Shown piece after piece: positions 29,036 to 38,488 of a stretch of DNA of 64,000 nucleotides. The position numbers and the translations under genes are program-made. The DNA comes from Allopseudospirillum japonicum (GTDB taxonomy: Bacteria; Pseudomonadota; Gammaproteobacteria; Pseudomonadales; Halomonadaceae): assembly GCF_900108915.1 (NCBI RefSeq), contig NZ_FNYH01000009.1:1-64000 (forward strand). The letters are read 5' to 3'. How positions within the stretch are numbered: the stretch's first letter is position 1; every line of letters starts with the position of its first letter. The notes beneath the pieces are model-generated. The model searched no databases and was not told the DNA's origin. It was given only the letters and a program-made list of their open reading frames with translations.

Positions 29036-30112
29036 ATGACAGCGCATGACCTTGATACCTTCCAAGCCATTGAGTGGACTGGTGAAAGTTTACGACTTTT
29101 AGACCAAAGGTATCTCCCGCAAAAAGAAGTTTATCTAGAATATACAGACGCTCAAGGTCTGGTAGATGCCATCCGCAATATGGTGGTGCGTGGTGCACCT
29201 GCCATTGGCATTACTGCAGCTTATGGCGTGGTGTTAGCTGCTCGTCAGCGTTACGCTGAAGATATTGAGCGCTGGCCTTTGTTGTTAGAGCAAGATTTAC
29301 AAGCGCTCGCTGAATCTCGTCCTACGGCCGTCAATCTCTTTTGGGCGCTTGATAATATGCGCCGTGCACTGGCGCAAACCCAATTTGGCCAGCATCCGGA
29401 TACTTTCTTGTTACCAGAAGCCCAACGGATTCACGAAACGGATTTACAAGCGAACAAAGCGATGGGAGATTTAGGGGCCAATCTTATCAGTAAACATCAA
29501 GAAAACGGCCGTTGTGTGATGACACACTGTAATACTGGCGCTTTAGCGACCGGTGGTTATGGTACGGCTTTAGGTGTGATACGTTCCGCTTGGAAACGTG
29601 GCCTAATTGATCGTGTTTATGCCAATGAAACACGCCCTTGGTGGCAAGGGGCACGCCTCACCGCATGGGAATTGATGCGTGAGCGCATTCCTGTCAGCTT
29701 AAATGTGGATAGTGCTGTTAGCCATATTTTAAAAACCCAGCCGATCAGTTGGATCCTTGTTGGTGCGGATCGGATTACCGCTAATGGTGATGTGGCCAAT
29801 AAAATTGGCACTTATAATCTTGCCGTACAGGCATTACATCATGAAGTCGGTTTTATGGTCGTCGCTCCGACTAGCACCATAGATTTTAACTTAAACTCAG
29901 GTGAAGATATTCCCATTGAGGAACGCAGTGGAGAGGAGCTCACTTCTGTATTAGGTCAACCTATCGCCCCTGAAGGTGTTGAGGCTTATAACCCTGTATT
30001 TGATGTCACCCCAGCAGAACTAGTTGATGTGATTGTGACAGAAAAGGGCATTGTGCGTCGTCCCAATAAGGAAAAAATGGCGCGCTTAATGTCTAAGCAA
30101 GGTTTGCATTAA
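29036..30112 (+). CDS. mtnA: Methylthioribose-1-phosphate isomerase
   Basis: Isomerises MTR-1-P to MTRu-1-P in methionine salvage. It shows [37 protein letters not shown] (Cys of the active site), the catalytic Asp in [19 protein letters not shown], and a C-terminal [15 protein letters not shown]. The ATG at 29036 gives 358 residues, the usual length, with AGGA eight bases upstream; the GTG at 28994 would add 14 residues. A TATAAT at 28953-28958 may be the -10 but lacks a good -35. The stop overlaps that of ruvC. Confidence 0.95.
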   Translation: MTAHDLDTFQAIEWTGESLRLLDQRYLPQKEVYLEYTDAQGLVDAIRNMVVRGAPAIGITAAYGVVLAARQRYAEDIERWPLLLEQDLQALAESRPTAVNLFWALDNMRRALAQTQFGQHPDTFLLPEAQRIHETDLQANKAMGDLGANLISKHQENGRCVMTHCNTGALATGGYGTALGVIRSAWKRGLIDRVYANETRPWWQGARLTAWELMRERIPVSLNVDSAVSHILKTQPISWILVGADRITANGDVANKIGTYNLAVQALHHEVGFMVVAPTSTIDFNLNSGEDIPIEERSGEELTSVLGQPIAPEGVEAYNPVFDVTPAELVDVIVTEKGIVRRPNKEKMARLMSKQGLH

Positions 30113-30723
30113 GTCTCTTTTTGCTGATACCAGGTAGCCCATGCTTGACGCGCGCTACCTGCTTGAGGTTTCTTTGGCATAGGCTGAGTGTTTGGTGAGT
30201 TTAGGGGGCGGGTTTGTTTGCTTTCCCGTGCTAATAATAAACTGCCTTGTTGATGATAAGCGTCACACAAGGCAATGGCTAACGCATCCGCTGCATCGAC
30301 TCGAGGCACTTGTTCCAACTTCAGCAAACGCGTGACCATCTGCTGCACCTGTTTTTTATCCGCACTGCCTTGCCCAACCACATGGTACTTCACTTCGCGT
30401 GCTCCATAAGCGGTTAAAGCGAGCCCATGCCGGGCGACACAAACCAAGGCCGCACCACGTGCTTGTCCTAATTTGATTGCAGAGTCTGGATTTTTTGCCA
30501 AAAAAACATCTTCTATTGCAACCTGGTCTGGACGATAACGTGCAATCACCTCTTCTAGACCCGCATAAATTTGCCCTAAACGATCGACTAATTCTCCTTG
30601 CGTTCGTATCACACCACAAGCAATATAACGCGCCTGAGGATGTTGCCATCCAATCAACCCATAACCTGTGATACGCGAACCTGGATCAATGCCTAATAAA
30701 ATTTTTTCGACGTTTTTTTGCAC
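30109..30723 (-). CDS. ruvC: Crossover junction endodeoxyribonuclease RuvC
   Basis: Holliday junction resolvase. Acidic residues of the RNase-H-like fold are in [14 protein letters not shown] (first Asp), [15 protein letters not shown] (Glu) and [16 protein letters not shown] (two Asp). At 204 residues it has a polar tail beyond the usual ~173. It starts at GTG with AAAGG seven bases upstream. The gene stands apart from ruvA/ruvB and from yebC, its usual neighbours, and ends overlapping mtnA by four bases. Confidence 0.96.
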   Translation of the reverse strand: MQKNVEKILLGIDPGSRITGYGLIGWQHPQARYIACGVIRTQGELVDRLGQIYAGLEEVIARYRPDQVAIEDVFLAKNPDSAIKLGQARGAALVCVARHGLALTAYGAREVKYHVVGQGSADKKQVQQMVTRLLKLEQVPRVDAADALAIALCDAYHQQGSLLLARESKQTRPLNSPNTQPMPKKPQAGSARQAWATWYQQKET

Positions 30724-30943
30724 TCCAATACCTTTTTAATTTAGCTAAAACTACATTAGATTTAAAAAAAATCTAAATAACAAACATCTTAAAATGAATA
30801 AGTTAGGTTGTCATACTTGATAAAAAAATTAACCCTTAAAGCATGAATTTGCTATAGTCTCAAGTTTTGTAGTCCCTTATTCGCTGCGCTGGGCTTAATT
30901 TACCATCTGGCCAATAATTATAATCAGGGAAGCTTTTCGTCTT

Positions 30944-32809
30944 ATGTCTAAGCTGCAAAACAAAACCCTTTTCTCTATGAGTTCTGTCATGTTTCTGCTG
31001 ATGTTTGTCATCTCATTGGCAGGATTGGCCTCTTTCCGTGACTTCTCTATTCGTGCGGCCACAGAACATACACGTACTACGGCAGAAATGATACGTGTTG
31101 CTCTGACCGAATCCATGCTCAATGGTACCATGGACACACGACATTCTTTACTAGAACGTATCGCAGGTGTTGAAGGATTAGATGAAGCTCGCGTCGTACG
31201 CGGTGATGCAGTAAAAGAGCAATTCGGCGAAGGCATTGCGATGGAAACCCAAGCCGATCGCCTTGATTATCAAGTTATGATCACAGGGGAAGCCCTTTAT
31301 ACCCTTGTTGGCGGTTACTTAAATCCAAGATTTCGCGCCACCATCCCTTATATTGCCAGTAGCAAAGGCGATGTGAACTGTTTGAACTGCCACCAGGTGA
31401 AAGAAGGCACTGTGTTAGGTGTAGTCACGCTCAGTGCTTCCATTGCCCATATGCGCACCGCAGGCATTATTACTGTTATTGTGCTTGTTTCTGTCGTGGC
31501 CCTTTTTAGTATCATTTCCCTGTTATATCTACGCCGAATTTTGCAACCTTTAGCCCTCACAGCTCAAGAAGTCGAACACGCAGTCAAACTGGCCAATTCT
31601 GGTGATTTTAGTGTCCGTATCCAACCGCATACCAATGATGAGATTGGCGCGATTGCGAAACACTTTAATACCCTCTCCACAGGGATCACCAACAAGCTCA
31701 CTGAAATTCGCCATAATGTGGCTTGTCTGGTACAAACTCAGCCTTTAGAAACCACGGATTTACTCACAGATACTGCAAATACCGTGTCTGGTTTGGTAAA
31801 AGTTTCCCAGTTTAAACAAGCTATTGAAGAAGACGAAACCAGCGAAGAAGTTTTCCAACGGATCAGCGAAGTCCTACAAGCCGAATTCCAGTTTAATACC
31901 TTTTCCATTTATGAAATCGACAGCAATCGTAAGCAAATTCGCAGTGTGTGTGTCGATGGCATTGCGCAAGCACCCATCCAGTGGTGTAGCCCAGATATTG
32001 GTGATAAATGCACCGCTTGCCGTGTTGTGCGCACAGGTCATTATATTGATGGGCGTGAGAACACCTTGATTTGTCGCTCTTTTTCACATGATGCACAAAG
32101 CCAAGGTTATAAATATTTATGCTTGCCTGTCATTCAATCAGGTGGTGTTGGCAGTGTGATTCAAATTGTGCTTAAGCCAGAAGAGGAAGCGAGCGCGGAA
32201 CGTGCGCGTCCTTTGGTAGAATCTTACCTGCGTGAGGCAGCACCTGTGCTACAAGCTAAACGCCTGATGGCTAGCTTGCGCGAATCCACCCTCAACGATG
32301 CTATGACAGGTCTGCGCAACCGACGTTTTCTTGAAGAATACGCAGAGACTTTAGTCAATCAGTGTAAACGCCGACGCACCGCCATGACTTTGATGATGTT
32401 GGATTTGGATTACTTCAAAACCGTCAATGACACCTATGGACATGATATTGGTGATGCCATTTTGATTGATCTTGCAGCGATTTTTATGGCCAATGTCCGT
32501 GAGTCCGATTTAGTGATTCGTTATGGTGGTGAAGAATTCCTGATTATTTTGTTGGATACAGATGCAGAAGCAGGTGTTTCCGTGGCTGATAAAATCCGTG
32601 CTGCGGTGGAAAATCACCAATTCAAAGCAGGGAGTACGTTACTTACCAAAACCATTTCTATTGGCTTGGCAGATTACCCCAATGATGGGCAAGCTTTCTG
32701 GCAGGCCTTAAAATTTGCTGATGTTTCTTTATATGCCGCGAAAGAAAATGGCCGTAATCAGGTCGTGCGCTTTTCACAAGAACTTTGGGTTTCCAAAGAA
32801 AAATACTAA
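30944..32809 (+). CDS. Membrane diguanylate cyclase with periplasmic heme-c site, HAMP and cysteine-rich GAF
   Basis: Predicted redox- or ligand-sensing c-di-GMP synthase of 621 residues. Membrane helices at about 8-30 and 173-197 bracket a periplasmic domain with a single heme-c motif CLNCH (146-150) near its end. A HAMP domain follows (about 198-250), then a GAF-like domain (about 295-415) holding a cysteine cluster C336, C348, C356, C359, C377, C393. A GGDEF domain with GGEEF (528-532) and RxxD inhibitory site (519-522) closes the protein. GGGAAG precedes the ATG. An extended -10 (TGCTATAGT, 30850-30858) may be its promoter. The heme motif and cysteine cluster suggest two sensory inputs; ligands are unknown. 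Confidence 0.87.
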   Translation: MSKLQNKTLFSMSSVMFLLMFVISLAGLASFRDFSIRAATEHTRTTAEMIRVALTESMLNGTMDTRHSLLERIAGVEGLDEARVVRGDAVKEQFGEGIAMETQADRLDYQVMITGEALYTLVGGYLNPRFRATIPYIASSKGDVNCLNCHQVKEGTVLGVVTLSASIAHMRTAGIITVIVLVSVVALFSIISLLYLRRILQPLALTAQEVEHAVKLANSGDFSVRIQPHTNDEIGAIAKHFNTLSTGITNKLTEIRHNVACLVQTQPLETTDLLTDTANTVSGLVKVSQFKQAIEEDETSEEVFQRISEVLQAEFQFNTFSIYEIDSNRKQIRSVCVDGIAQAPIQWCSPDIGDKCTACRVVRTGHYIDGRENTLICRSFSHDAQSQGYKYLCLPVIQSGGVGSVIQIVLKPEEEASAERARPLVESYLREAAPVLQAKRLMASLRESTLNDAMTGLRNRRFLEEYAETLVNQCKRRRTAMTLMMLDLDYFKTVNDTYGHDIGDAILIDLAAIFMANVRESDLVIRYGGEEFLIILLDTDAEAGVSVADKIRAAVENHQFKAGSTLLTKTISIGLADYPNDGQAFWQALKFADVSLYAAKENGRNQVVRFSQELWVSKEKY

Positions 32810-32892
32810 CGCCAATGGCCAATAGGTCTGCACCCCAAAAATGCGTACACTAGGGCCTTTCAGCGATTCCACTAAACACCTACGAGGTTATC

Positions 32893-33387
32893 ATGAGCCA
32901 AACTTATATCACCCCAGATTTATGCGATGCTTATCCTGAACTGGTACGTGTTTTAGATCCTATGTTCTCGAACTTCGGCGGACGTGAGTCTTTTGGTGGC
33001 CAAGTGGTCACTATCAAATGCTTCGAAGATAACTCTTTAGTCAAGGCCGAAGTAGAAAAGCCTGGCGAAGGTAAGGTCATGGTCGTGGATGCAGGTGGTT
33101 CCTTACGTTGCGCCATGCTGGGCGATATGCTCGCAGAAAAAGCCGTACAAAATGGCTGGGAAGGGGTCATTATGTATGGCTGTATCCGTGATGTGGATGT
33201 CATCAATGAGCTAGATCTTGGCGTGCAAGCCTTAGCAACCCATCCTAAAAAATCAGAGAAACGGGGTGTGGGCGAATATCAAGTACCTGTAACCTTTGGT
33301 GGTGTTACCTTCCATCCAGGCGAATATGTCTATGCGGACAATAACGGGGTTTTGGTTTCTGCACAGCCTTTGAGTATGCCAGAATAA
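32893..33387 (+). CDS. rraA: RraA-family regulator of RNase E / HMG-CHA aldolase-like protein
   Basis: In Enterobacteria RraA inhibits RNase E. The 164 residues show the whole fold, with [51 protein letters not shown] and the end [10 protein letters not shown]. The family includes 4-hydroxy-4-methyl-2-oxoglutarate aldolases, which use the GxxRD type of metal site (here GCIRDVD). Sequence alone does not separate the two roles, but stand-alone chromosomal copies of this length are normally called RraA. GAGG lies before the ATG. A cysteine-cluster protein gene follows. Confidence 0.88.
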   Translation: MSQTYITPDLCDAYPELVRVLDPMFSNFGGRESFGGQVVTIKCFEDNSLVKAEVEKPGEGKVMVVDAGGSLRCAMLGDMLAEKAVQNGWEGVIMYGCIRDVDVINELDLGVQALATHPKKSEKRGVGEYQVPVTFGGVTFHPGEYVYADNNGVLVSAQPLSMPE

Positions 33388-33413
33388 TCCATTTTTTATT
33401 TTACGGGGGCGCC

Positions 33414-33773
33414 ATGCCTCCGTTTCTTTCCTTCTTTCGTACCTTAAAGATGCCCCATCTTACACAAAACCAAGGCTTATCCAAGCAAGAGTTATCTTCA
33501 GCTCATGCTTGCCGTCCACAATGTGCTGCCTGTTGTATTGCCCCTTCCATTAGCGCCGCCACTCCTAAACATCCACAAGGCAAAGCTGCCGGTGTACGCT
33601 GTGGCCATCTTACCCAACACTTACTTTGTGAACTCTTTGATTCACCGTTACGACCGGCCACTTGCAAGAAATTTCATTTTGATATTGAAGTTTGCCAACA
33701 AGATGCTGCCTCTGCTTTAAAAGTCCTAGAGACGTGGGAAATCTTAACCAAGCCATCTTCCGCTAATCTCTAG
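33414..33773 (+). CDS. YkgJ-family cysteine cluster protein
   Basis: Small protein of 119 residues with eight conserved-looking cysteines (C33, C37, C40, C41, C63, C72, C84, C94) in the pattern CxxxCxxCC...C...C...C of the zinc/iron-chelating YkgJ domain. CAACCIAPSIS and GVRCGHL are diagnostic. ACGGGGG lies six bases before the ATG; an internal ATG at 33450 would still keep all cysteines. It follows rraA by 26 bases and ends at a terminator. Biochemical role unknown. Confidence 0.82.
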   Translation: MPPFLSFFRTLKMPHLTQNQGLSKQELSSAHACRPQCAACCIAPSISAATPKHPQGKAAGVRCGHLTQHLLCELFDSPLRPATCKKFHFDIEVCQQDAASALKVLETWEILTKPSSANL

Positions 33774-33789
33774 TGAGAAAGTGAAACAA

Positions 33790-33823
33790 AGAGGCGGTTG
33801 GTAGCACCGCCTCTGGTGTTTTT
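33790..33823 (+). terminator. Terminator after the cysteine-cluster gene
   Basis: AGAGGCGGT (33790-33798) and ACCGCCTCT (33806-33814) form a perfect 9-bp stem with a 7-base loop, then GGTG and five Ts (33819-33823). It ends the rraA unit against the convergent exported-protein gene. Confidence 0.88.
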
Positions 33824-34331
33824 ATCCACCACGCCGGATAGAACGTACAATATTGATCAAAGCACGCTCGTGATAGGCCTCATCTTCAGGGGCAGCAAAA
33901 TACAGCATGACACAAAAAGTCTTACCATCAGGACTAAAAATCGCAATGGAAGCATTAATCCAGCCACCTTCAACGTAACGGCCTTCCCCTTCAATGTAAT
34001 ACAAGGGAATCCCATTGACCTCGATTTGATCTTCATTGTTAATTTGGAAATTTTCTACCAAACCATCAATGACTTCTTCAACAGCATCTGCGACTGAATC
34101 ATGCCAACGGCGCAAGGCCCAGAAGCCTAAATATAGGCTTTGATCTGGTGGTCCTGCATGCAGAACATCGTTTTCAATTTCAACATGCCAAGCATTGGGA
34201 ATATCAAGAGAAAACAAGGGGCGGCGAGTATCTGGGTAGGAATAGGTACGTGCTTGTACTTGTGTACTCCAGCTGAGTAATAAGCACACAAATAAACAGG
34301 TAAACAGGCTTACAGCAGGCCGAATAGGCAT
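33822..34331 (-). CDS. Exported protein of unknown function
   Basis: From the ATG at 34331 (GAGG eight bases upstream) there are 169 residues. A clear signal peptide (MPIRPAVSLFTCLFVCLLL, probable cleavage after VQA) is followed by an acidic mature domain with FSLDIPNAWHVEIENDVL, a Trp-rich segment LGFWALRRWHD and a compact C-terminus ending RSIRRGG. No family was recognised. The pattern of short strands with an amphipathic helix (AVEEVIDGLVENF) resembles small periplasmic PsbP/lipocalin-like folds only loosely. It follows apaH on the same strand and may be transcribed with it. Confidence 0.75.
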   Translation of the reverse strand: MPIRPAVSLFTCLFVCLLLSWSTQVQARTYSYPDTRRPLFSLDIPNAWHVEIENDVLHAGPPDQSLYLGFWALRRWHDSVADAVEEVIDGLVENFQINNEDQIEVNGIPLYYIEGEGRYVEGGWINASIAIFSPDGKTFCVMLYFAAPEDEAYHERALINIVRSIRRGG

Positions 34332-34422
34332 AAGCATACCCTCAGTATTTATTATTTGCCTCCTTGCGTAGATTGAGCATCCTGAGGAAAACTTGCCTTT
34401 TTTCGGCACAAATAGCAAGCTA

Positions 34423-35271
34423 TTAGCGTGCGTTCACGTAAGATTTTGCACGCCTTTTTGGTTGTTGGCTAGGAACACTCATCAGCATACCATCATCAAG
34501 GCGCAAGGCCGTAAGACGATTCCCCCAAACACATCCAGTATCTAGCGCCAGAATTTTTTCTGAGTGGGTGACTCCACCTAACGCGGCCCAATGACCAAAG
34601 ATCAAACGTGTGCTTTCACTAATCAAACAAGGATATTGAAACCAAGGGTAAAACCCTGGTGGTGCAGACTCTAAACCTTCTTTACTGTGAAATTCCAAAG
34701 TTCCATCGGGTTGGCAAAAACGCATTCGCGTAAAATAATTCACAATGACACGCCAACGTTGCCAATCTTCTAACCACTCATCCCAACATTGGTTCTCATT
34801 GCCGTACATACGCTCTAAAAAAGCCGTCATCTTAGGGCCACGTAACACAGTTTCTACTTCAGCCGCTAAACGCTGGGCCTGTTTTAATGACCAATGCGGC
34901 GAAACGCCTGCATGTACCATGGCATAATTCAATTCTGCATCATAATGCATCAGGGGTTGCTGGCGTAACCACTCCAATAAAGCTGCACTATTCGGCGATT
35001 CTAAAACAGCATCAAGCGTATCACCACGCTTTGGTTTGCGTACTCCAGAAGCTACCGCCAACAAGTGTAAATCATGGTTACCTAATACAGGGCGGACCTG
35101 TTCTCGCATCGAATATAAAAGCTCTAAAGTCAGCAAGGATTTAGGGCCACGATTGACCAAATCGCCAGCAACCCAGAGCTGGTCTTGTGTCGTATCAAAA
35201 CGGCAAGCCTCTAACAGGTGGCATAACTCGTCATAACACCCTTGTAAGTCACCAATAGCGTAAGTTGCCAT
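34423..35271 (-). CDS. apaH: Bis(5'-nucleosyl)-tetraphosphatase, symmetrical
   Basis: Hydrolyses Ap4A to two ADP. It is a metallophosphoesterase with GDLQGCYDEL, AGDLVNRGPKSL and LGNHDLHLLAV, then FGHWAALGG and the ending LDTGCVWGNRLTALRL. At 282 residues it is complete, with a short basic C-terminal extension. It follows rsmA by 18 bases; apaG, which usually separates the two, is absent. Confidence 0.97.
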   Translation of the reverse strand: MATYAIGDLQGCYDELCHLLEACRFDTTQDQLWVAGDLVNRGPKSLLTLELLYSMREQVRPVLGNHDLHLLAVASGVRKPKRGDTLDAVLESPNSAALLEWLRQQPLMHYDAELNYAMVHAGVSPHWSLKQAQRLAAEVETVLRGPKMTAFLERMYGNENQCWDEWLEDWQRWRVIVNYFTRMRFCQPDGTLEFHSKEGLESAPPGFYPWFQYPCLISESTRLIFGHWAALGGVTHSEKILALDTGCVWGNRLTALRLDDGMLMSVPSQQPKRRAKSYVNAR

Positions 35272-35289
35272 ATTGTCTACATCCTGAAT

Positions 35290-36102
35290 TTAGTTATGCA
35301 AATCCACTTGGGCACGCGCGTTGGCAATCGCAACAAATTCTGCAAGACTCAGGGTTTCCGGACGTCGTCCCGCATCAATCCCCACTTCTTGCAATAGCTC
35401 CAACGCCATGACGCCTTTTAGATTATTACGTAGCGTTTTACGCCTTTGTGCAAAGGCCGCACGTACGGTATCTGCCAGCAGATCTTCCGAAATTGCCTTC
35501 AGCGGCAGCTCTGCATAGGGCGTTAAACGCACAATGGCAGAATCGACTTTAGGCTGAGGATGAAAAGCATGTGGGGGCACTAAAAATAAGGGCTGTACAT
35601 GACAATAATATTGCGTCATCACACTTAAACGTCCCCAGTCACGGGTATTGGGTTGCGCACCCAGACGCTCTACCACTTCTTTTTGCAGCATAAAGTGCAT
35701 ATCTTGTACATAAGGTGCTTGCTGCAATAGATGAAAAATCAAGGGTGTGGAGATGTTATAAGGTAAGTTACCTACAACTCTTAGTTGCTTGCCCCCTTGC
35801 TTTTCTTCTTCACTCAATAGGGTCTCGAATGCAAAATTCAGCGCGTCTGCTGCATGCACTTGGAAATTTTCATGCTGGAAAAATTTGACTCTTAATCCAG
35901 GAATCAAATCTCTATCCAATTCCAAAGCATCCAAGCGTGGCGCATACTGCAAAATTTCTTGGGTGAGCGCACCCATCCCAGGGCCAATTTCTACGAGGTG
36001 TTCATTTTTATTTGGAGCAATTGCCTTCACAATATTGTGAATGACCCCAGCATCTTGGAGAAAATTTTGTCCAAAACGTTTACGTGCTTGATGCACTTTC
36101 AT
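35290..36102 (-). CDS. rsmA: 16S rRNA dimethyladenosine transferase RsmA (KsgA)
   Basis: Dimethylates A1518 and A1519 of 16S rRNA late in 30S assembly. It has RKRFGQNFLQDAGVI at the start, LVEIGPGMGALTQEIL (SAM site), NLPYNISTPLIFHLL (catalytic NLPY), and VPPHAFHPQPKVDSAIV. At 270 residues it is normal. It lies between pdxA and apaH in the classic order, with no visible promoter between. Confidence 0.98.
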   Translation of the reverse strand: MKVHQARKRFGQNFLQDAGVIHNIVKAIAPNKNEHLVEIGPGMGALTQEILQYAPRLDALELDRDLIPGLRVKFFQHENFQVHAADALNFAFETLLSEEEKQGGKQLRVVGNLPYNISTPLIFHLLQQAPYVQDMHFMLQKEVVERLGAQPNTRDWGRLSVMTQYYCHVQPLFLVPPHAFHPQPKVDSAIVRLTPYAELPLKAISEDLLADTVRAAFAQRRKTLRNNLKGVMALELLQEVGIDAGRRPETLSLAEFVAIANARAQVDLHN

Positions 36103-36127
36103 AAAAAATTCGCTTATAAAAAATCAA

Positions 36128-37159
36128 TCAAAAAATCAGAGGACGCATCACTCGTGCCGCTTGCAATGCCGTCCATAAACTACCGGTATGTGCTTGTCCA
36201 CGGCCAGCTAATTCTAACGCCGTACCATGATCGACCGAAGTTCTCACAATGGGCAAGCCCAAGGTGATATTGGCCGCTTGTCCAAACCCTTGGTGCTTCA
36301 ACACGGGCAAGCCTTGATCATGATACATGGCTAATACTGCATCCGCACCGTGTAGGACTTTTTCAGTAAACAAGGTATCTGCTGGTAAAGGCCCGACAAT
36401 ATTTTTCCCTTGGTCACGATAAGTTTGTAAGACAGGCTCGATAATTTGGATTTCTTCATCACCCAAATGCCCGCCCTCGCCAGCGTGTGGATTCAGACCA
36501 CAAACCAGAATCTTTGGCTGAGCAATCCCCCACTGTTGCTGCAAGCTGGTGTATAAAATCTCTAGTACCTGCTGTAACTTCTCTTGGGTAATCGCATCAG
36601 CGACCGCACGCAAGGGCAGGTGTGTGGTGACCAAAGCCACTCTTAGGCGCGCTGTGGCTAACATCATCACCACTTGGCGACTGCCTGTATACATCTGTAA
36701 AAATTCAGTGTGACCGCTAAAATCTACCCCAGCATCATTAATAACCCCTTTATGTACTGGTGCGGTCACCATGCCGGCAAAACGCTTTTCCATACAGCCT
36801 TGCGCCGCCAGCGTGAGCATATCTAAGACATAAGTGGCATTGGCAGGGTTAAGTTCTCCCGGCATTACGGGGGCTTGGATCGGCAAGGACCATACAGGCA
36901 AATACCCAGAAGATAACGGCGGCAAATTTTCTAAGGCTTGCCAAGTATTGACCCAATAGGGTTTCAGACCAATACCTAACTGACGTGCGCGGGCTTGTAA
37001 TACATCGGCATTTGCCAATACGAGCACACGGGTATGATCCCACTGCGTTTGCTCTGTGGATTCGAGCTGCTGATATTCTTGCATCCATTGCAAGGCCAAA
37101 TCCGGACCAATACCCGCAGGCTCACCTGTGGTTAACGCCAAAATTGCTGGCTGACTCAT
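36128..37159 (-). CDS. pdxA: 4-hydroxythreonine-4-phosphate dehydrogenase
   Basis: NAD-dependent step of pyridoxal phosphate synthesis. It shows TTGEPAGIGPDLAL, VTAPVHKGVINDAG with FSGHTEFLQ (metal-binding His), CGLNPHAGEGGHLGDEE (second metal His) and MYHDQGLPVLKHQGF (third His). At 343 residues it is intact. GGAGG lies before the ATG. It is followed by rsmA and preceded by surA with 17 bases between. Confidence 0.97.
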   Translation of the reverse strand: MSQPAILALTTGEPAGIGPDLALQWMQEYQQLESTEQTQWDHTRVLVLANADVLQARARQLGIGLKPYWVNTWQALENLPPLSSGYLPVWSLPIQAPVMPGELNPANATYVLDMLTLAAQGCMEKRFAGMVTAPVHKGVINDAGVDFSGHTEFLQMYTGSRQVVMMLATARLRVALVTTHLPLRAVADAITQEKLQQVLEILYTSLQQQWGIAQPKILVCGLNPHAGEGGHLGDEEIQIIEPVLQTYRDQGKNIVGPLPADTLFTEKVLHGADAVLAMYHDQGLPVLKHQGFGQAANITLGLPIVRTSVDHGTALELAGRGQAHTGSLWTALQAARVMRPLIF

Positions 37160-37176
37160 GCTCGTCTACCTCCAAA

Positions 37177-38484
37177 TTATAAACGCACTTCCACATAGGT
37201 ACGGCTGCGAATTTCACGGAGCCATTCGTCCACTTCTTCTTCAAATTCGCGCTTATAAAGCGCTTGGCGTGCTTCTTGTTGCGCGAGCTCTTCGGTCATA
37301 TCCGCTTTGCGACGCTCTAAAACTTCTAACAAGTGCCAACCAAAGCGAGTACGCACTAAAAAGCTCACCTCCCCCGCCTTCAAGGTATCCATCGCCTGTT
37401 CAAACGGGGGCACCAACTGACCAGGATTAACCCATCCCAAATCCCCACCGGCTTGTTTGCTACCCGTATCTTCAGAATATTCACGTGCCAACACGGCAAA
37501 ATCTTCACCAGCAAGCACACGTTCCCGTAACTTCAGCAACAAGGCACGACTAGCGGCCTCATCACGTAAGGCATTAGGTTTTAACAGAATATGACGTACA
37601 TGGGTTTGTTGGACCCAATGTTTTGCTTGGTTTTTACCTTCCTGATTGACCAGCTTCACAAGGTGAAAGCCACTGGGGCTGCGAATCGGTGCGGATACTT
37701 CACCCACTTGTAAACTCGGCACCAGCTCGGCAAATAACGTGGGCAGCTCCGCTTGTGTACGCCATCCCAAATCACCGCCACTCAATGCATATTCCCCAGA
37801 AGAATGGGCCACCGCCAAGGTGTCAAAATCTGCACCTTCTTGCGCTTGTAAACGTAAAGCTTGTGCCTTTTGCTTACCTGCTTGCACTTGCTCACTAGTT
37901 GGCTGCTCTGGCAACATGACTAAAATATGGGCTAATTGATATTTAACTTGTGTCCCTTGGTCTTGCTGGCTAGCCTGCAAATATTGTGTCACCGCTTGCT
38001 CACTGATATTGACACGCTCCCCCACTTGACGTTGACGTACTTGGGCAATCAGCATTTCTGCACGAATCTGTTCACGAAATTGACCGTAGGGAATCCCTTG
38101 CGCTTGTAACGCATCACGAAACGCCAGCAAATCCATGCCATTTTGTTGCGCAATACGCCCTAGCGCTGCATTAAGGGTTTGTTCATCAATACTGATATTG
38201 AGTTTTTCAGCCTCTTGCAGCTGGATAGTATCCACCACAAGTCGCTCTAAGACTTGGCGTTCTAGTACGGATTGCGGCGGTGCTTGGATGCCTTTTTGTT
38301 GTAACTGCTGGTAGATACGCGCCAAGCGTACATCAAGTTCTGAACGCATCACGGCCTCTTCACCCACAATGGCAACGAGGTGATCGAGTGGCTGCACTTC
38401 CGCCTGTACTTTGCTCCAAGGGTGCGTCATCAAAACACCTGCCAAACACGCGGCTAAAAGATGACGCTTTTGAGGAATCAACAT
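37177..38484 (-). CDS. surA: Periplasmic chaperone / peptidyl-prolyl isomerase SurA
   Basis: Escorts outer-membrane proteins across the periplasm. From the ATG at 38484 (GGAG ten bases upstream) there are 435 residues. A signal peptide ends near VQA, then come the N-terminal chaperone domain (LDHLVAIVGEEAVMRSELD), two parvulin domains (about 175-275 and 285-385, each with the GGDLGW motif) and a C-terminal helix. The longer frame to 38517 would overlap lptD and is unlikely. It starts four bases after the lptD stop, so the two are coupled. Confidence 0.95.
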   Translation of the reverse strand: MLIPQKRHLLAACLAGVLMTHPWSKVQAEVQPLDHLVAIVGEEAVMRSELDVRLARIYQQLQQKGIQAPPQSVLERQVLERLVVDTIQLQEAEKLNISIDEQTLNAALGRIAQQNGMDLLAFRDALQAQGIPYGQFREQIRAEMLIAQVRQRQVGERVNISEQAVTQYLQASQQDQGTQVKYQLAHILVMLPEQPTSEQVQAGKQKAQALRLQAQEGADFDTLAVAHSSGEYALSGGDLGWRTQAELPTLFAELVPSLQVGEVSAPIRSPSGFHLVKLVNQEGKNQAKHWVQQTHVRHILLKPNALRDEAASRALLLKLRERVLAGEDFAVLAREYSEDTGSKQAGGDLGWVNPGQLVPPFEQAMDTLKAGEVSFLVRTRFGWHLLEVLERRKADMTEELAQQEARQALYKREFEEEVDEWLREIRSRTYVEVRL

Positions 38485-38488
38485 CTTG

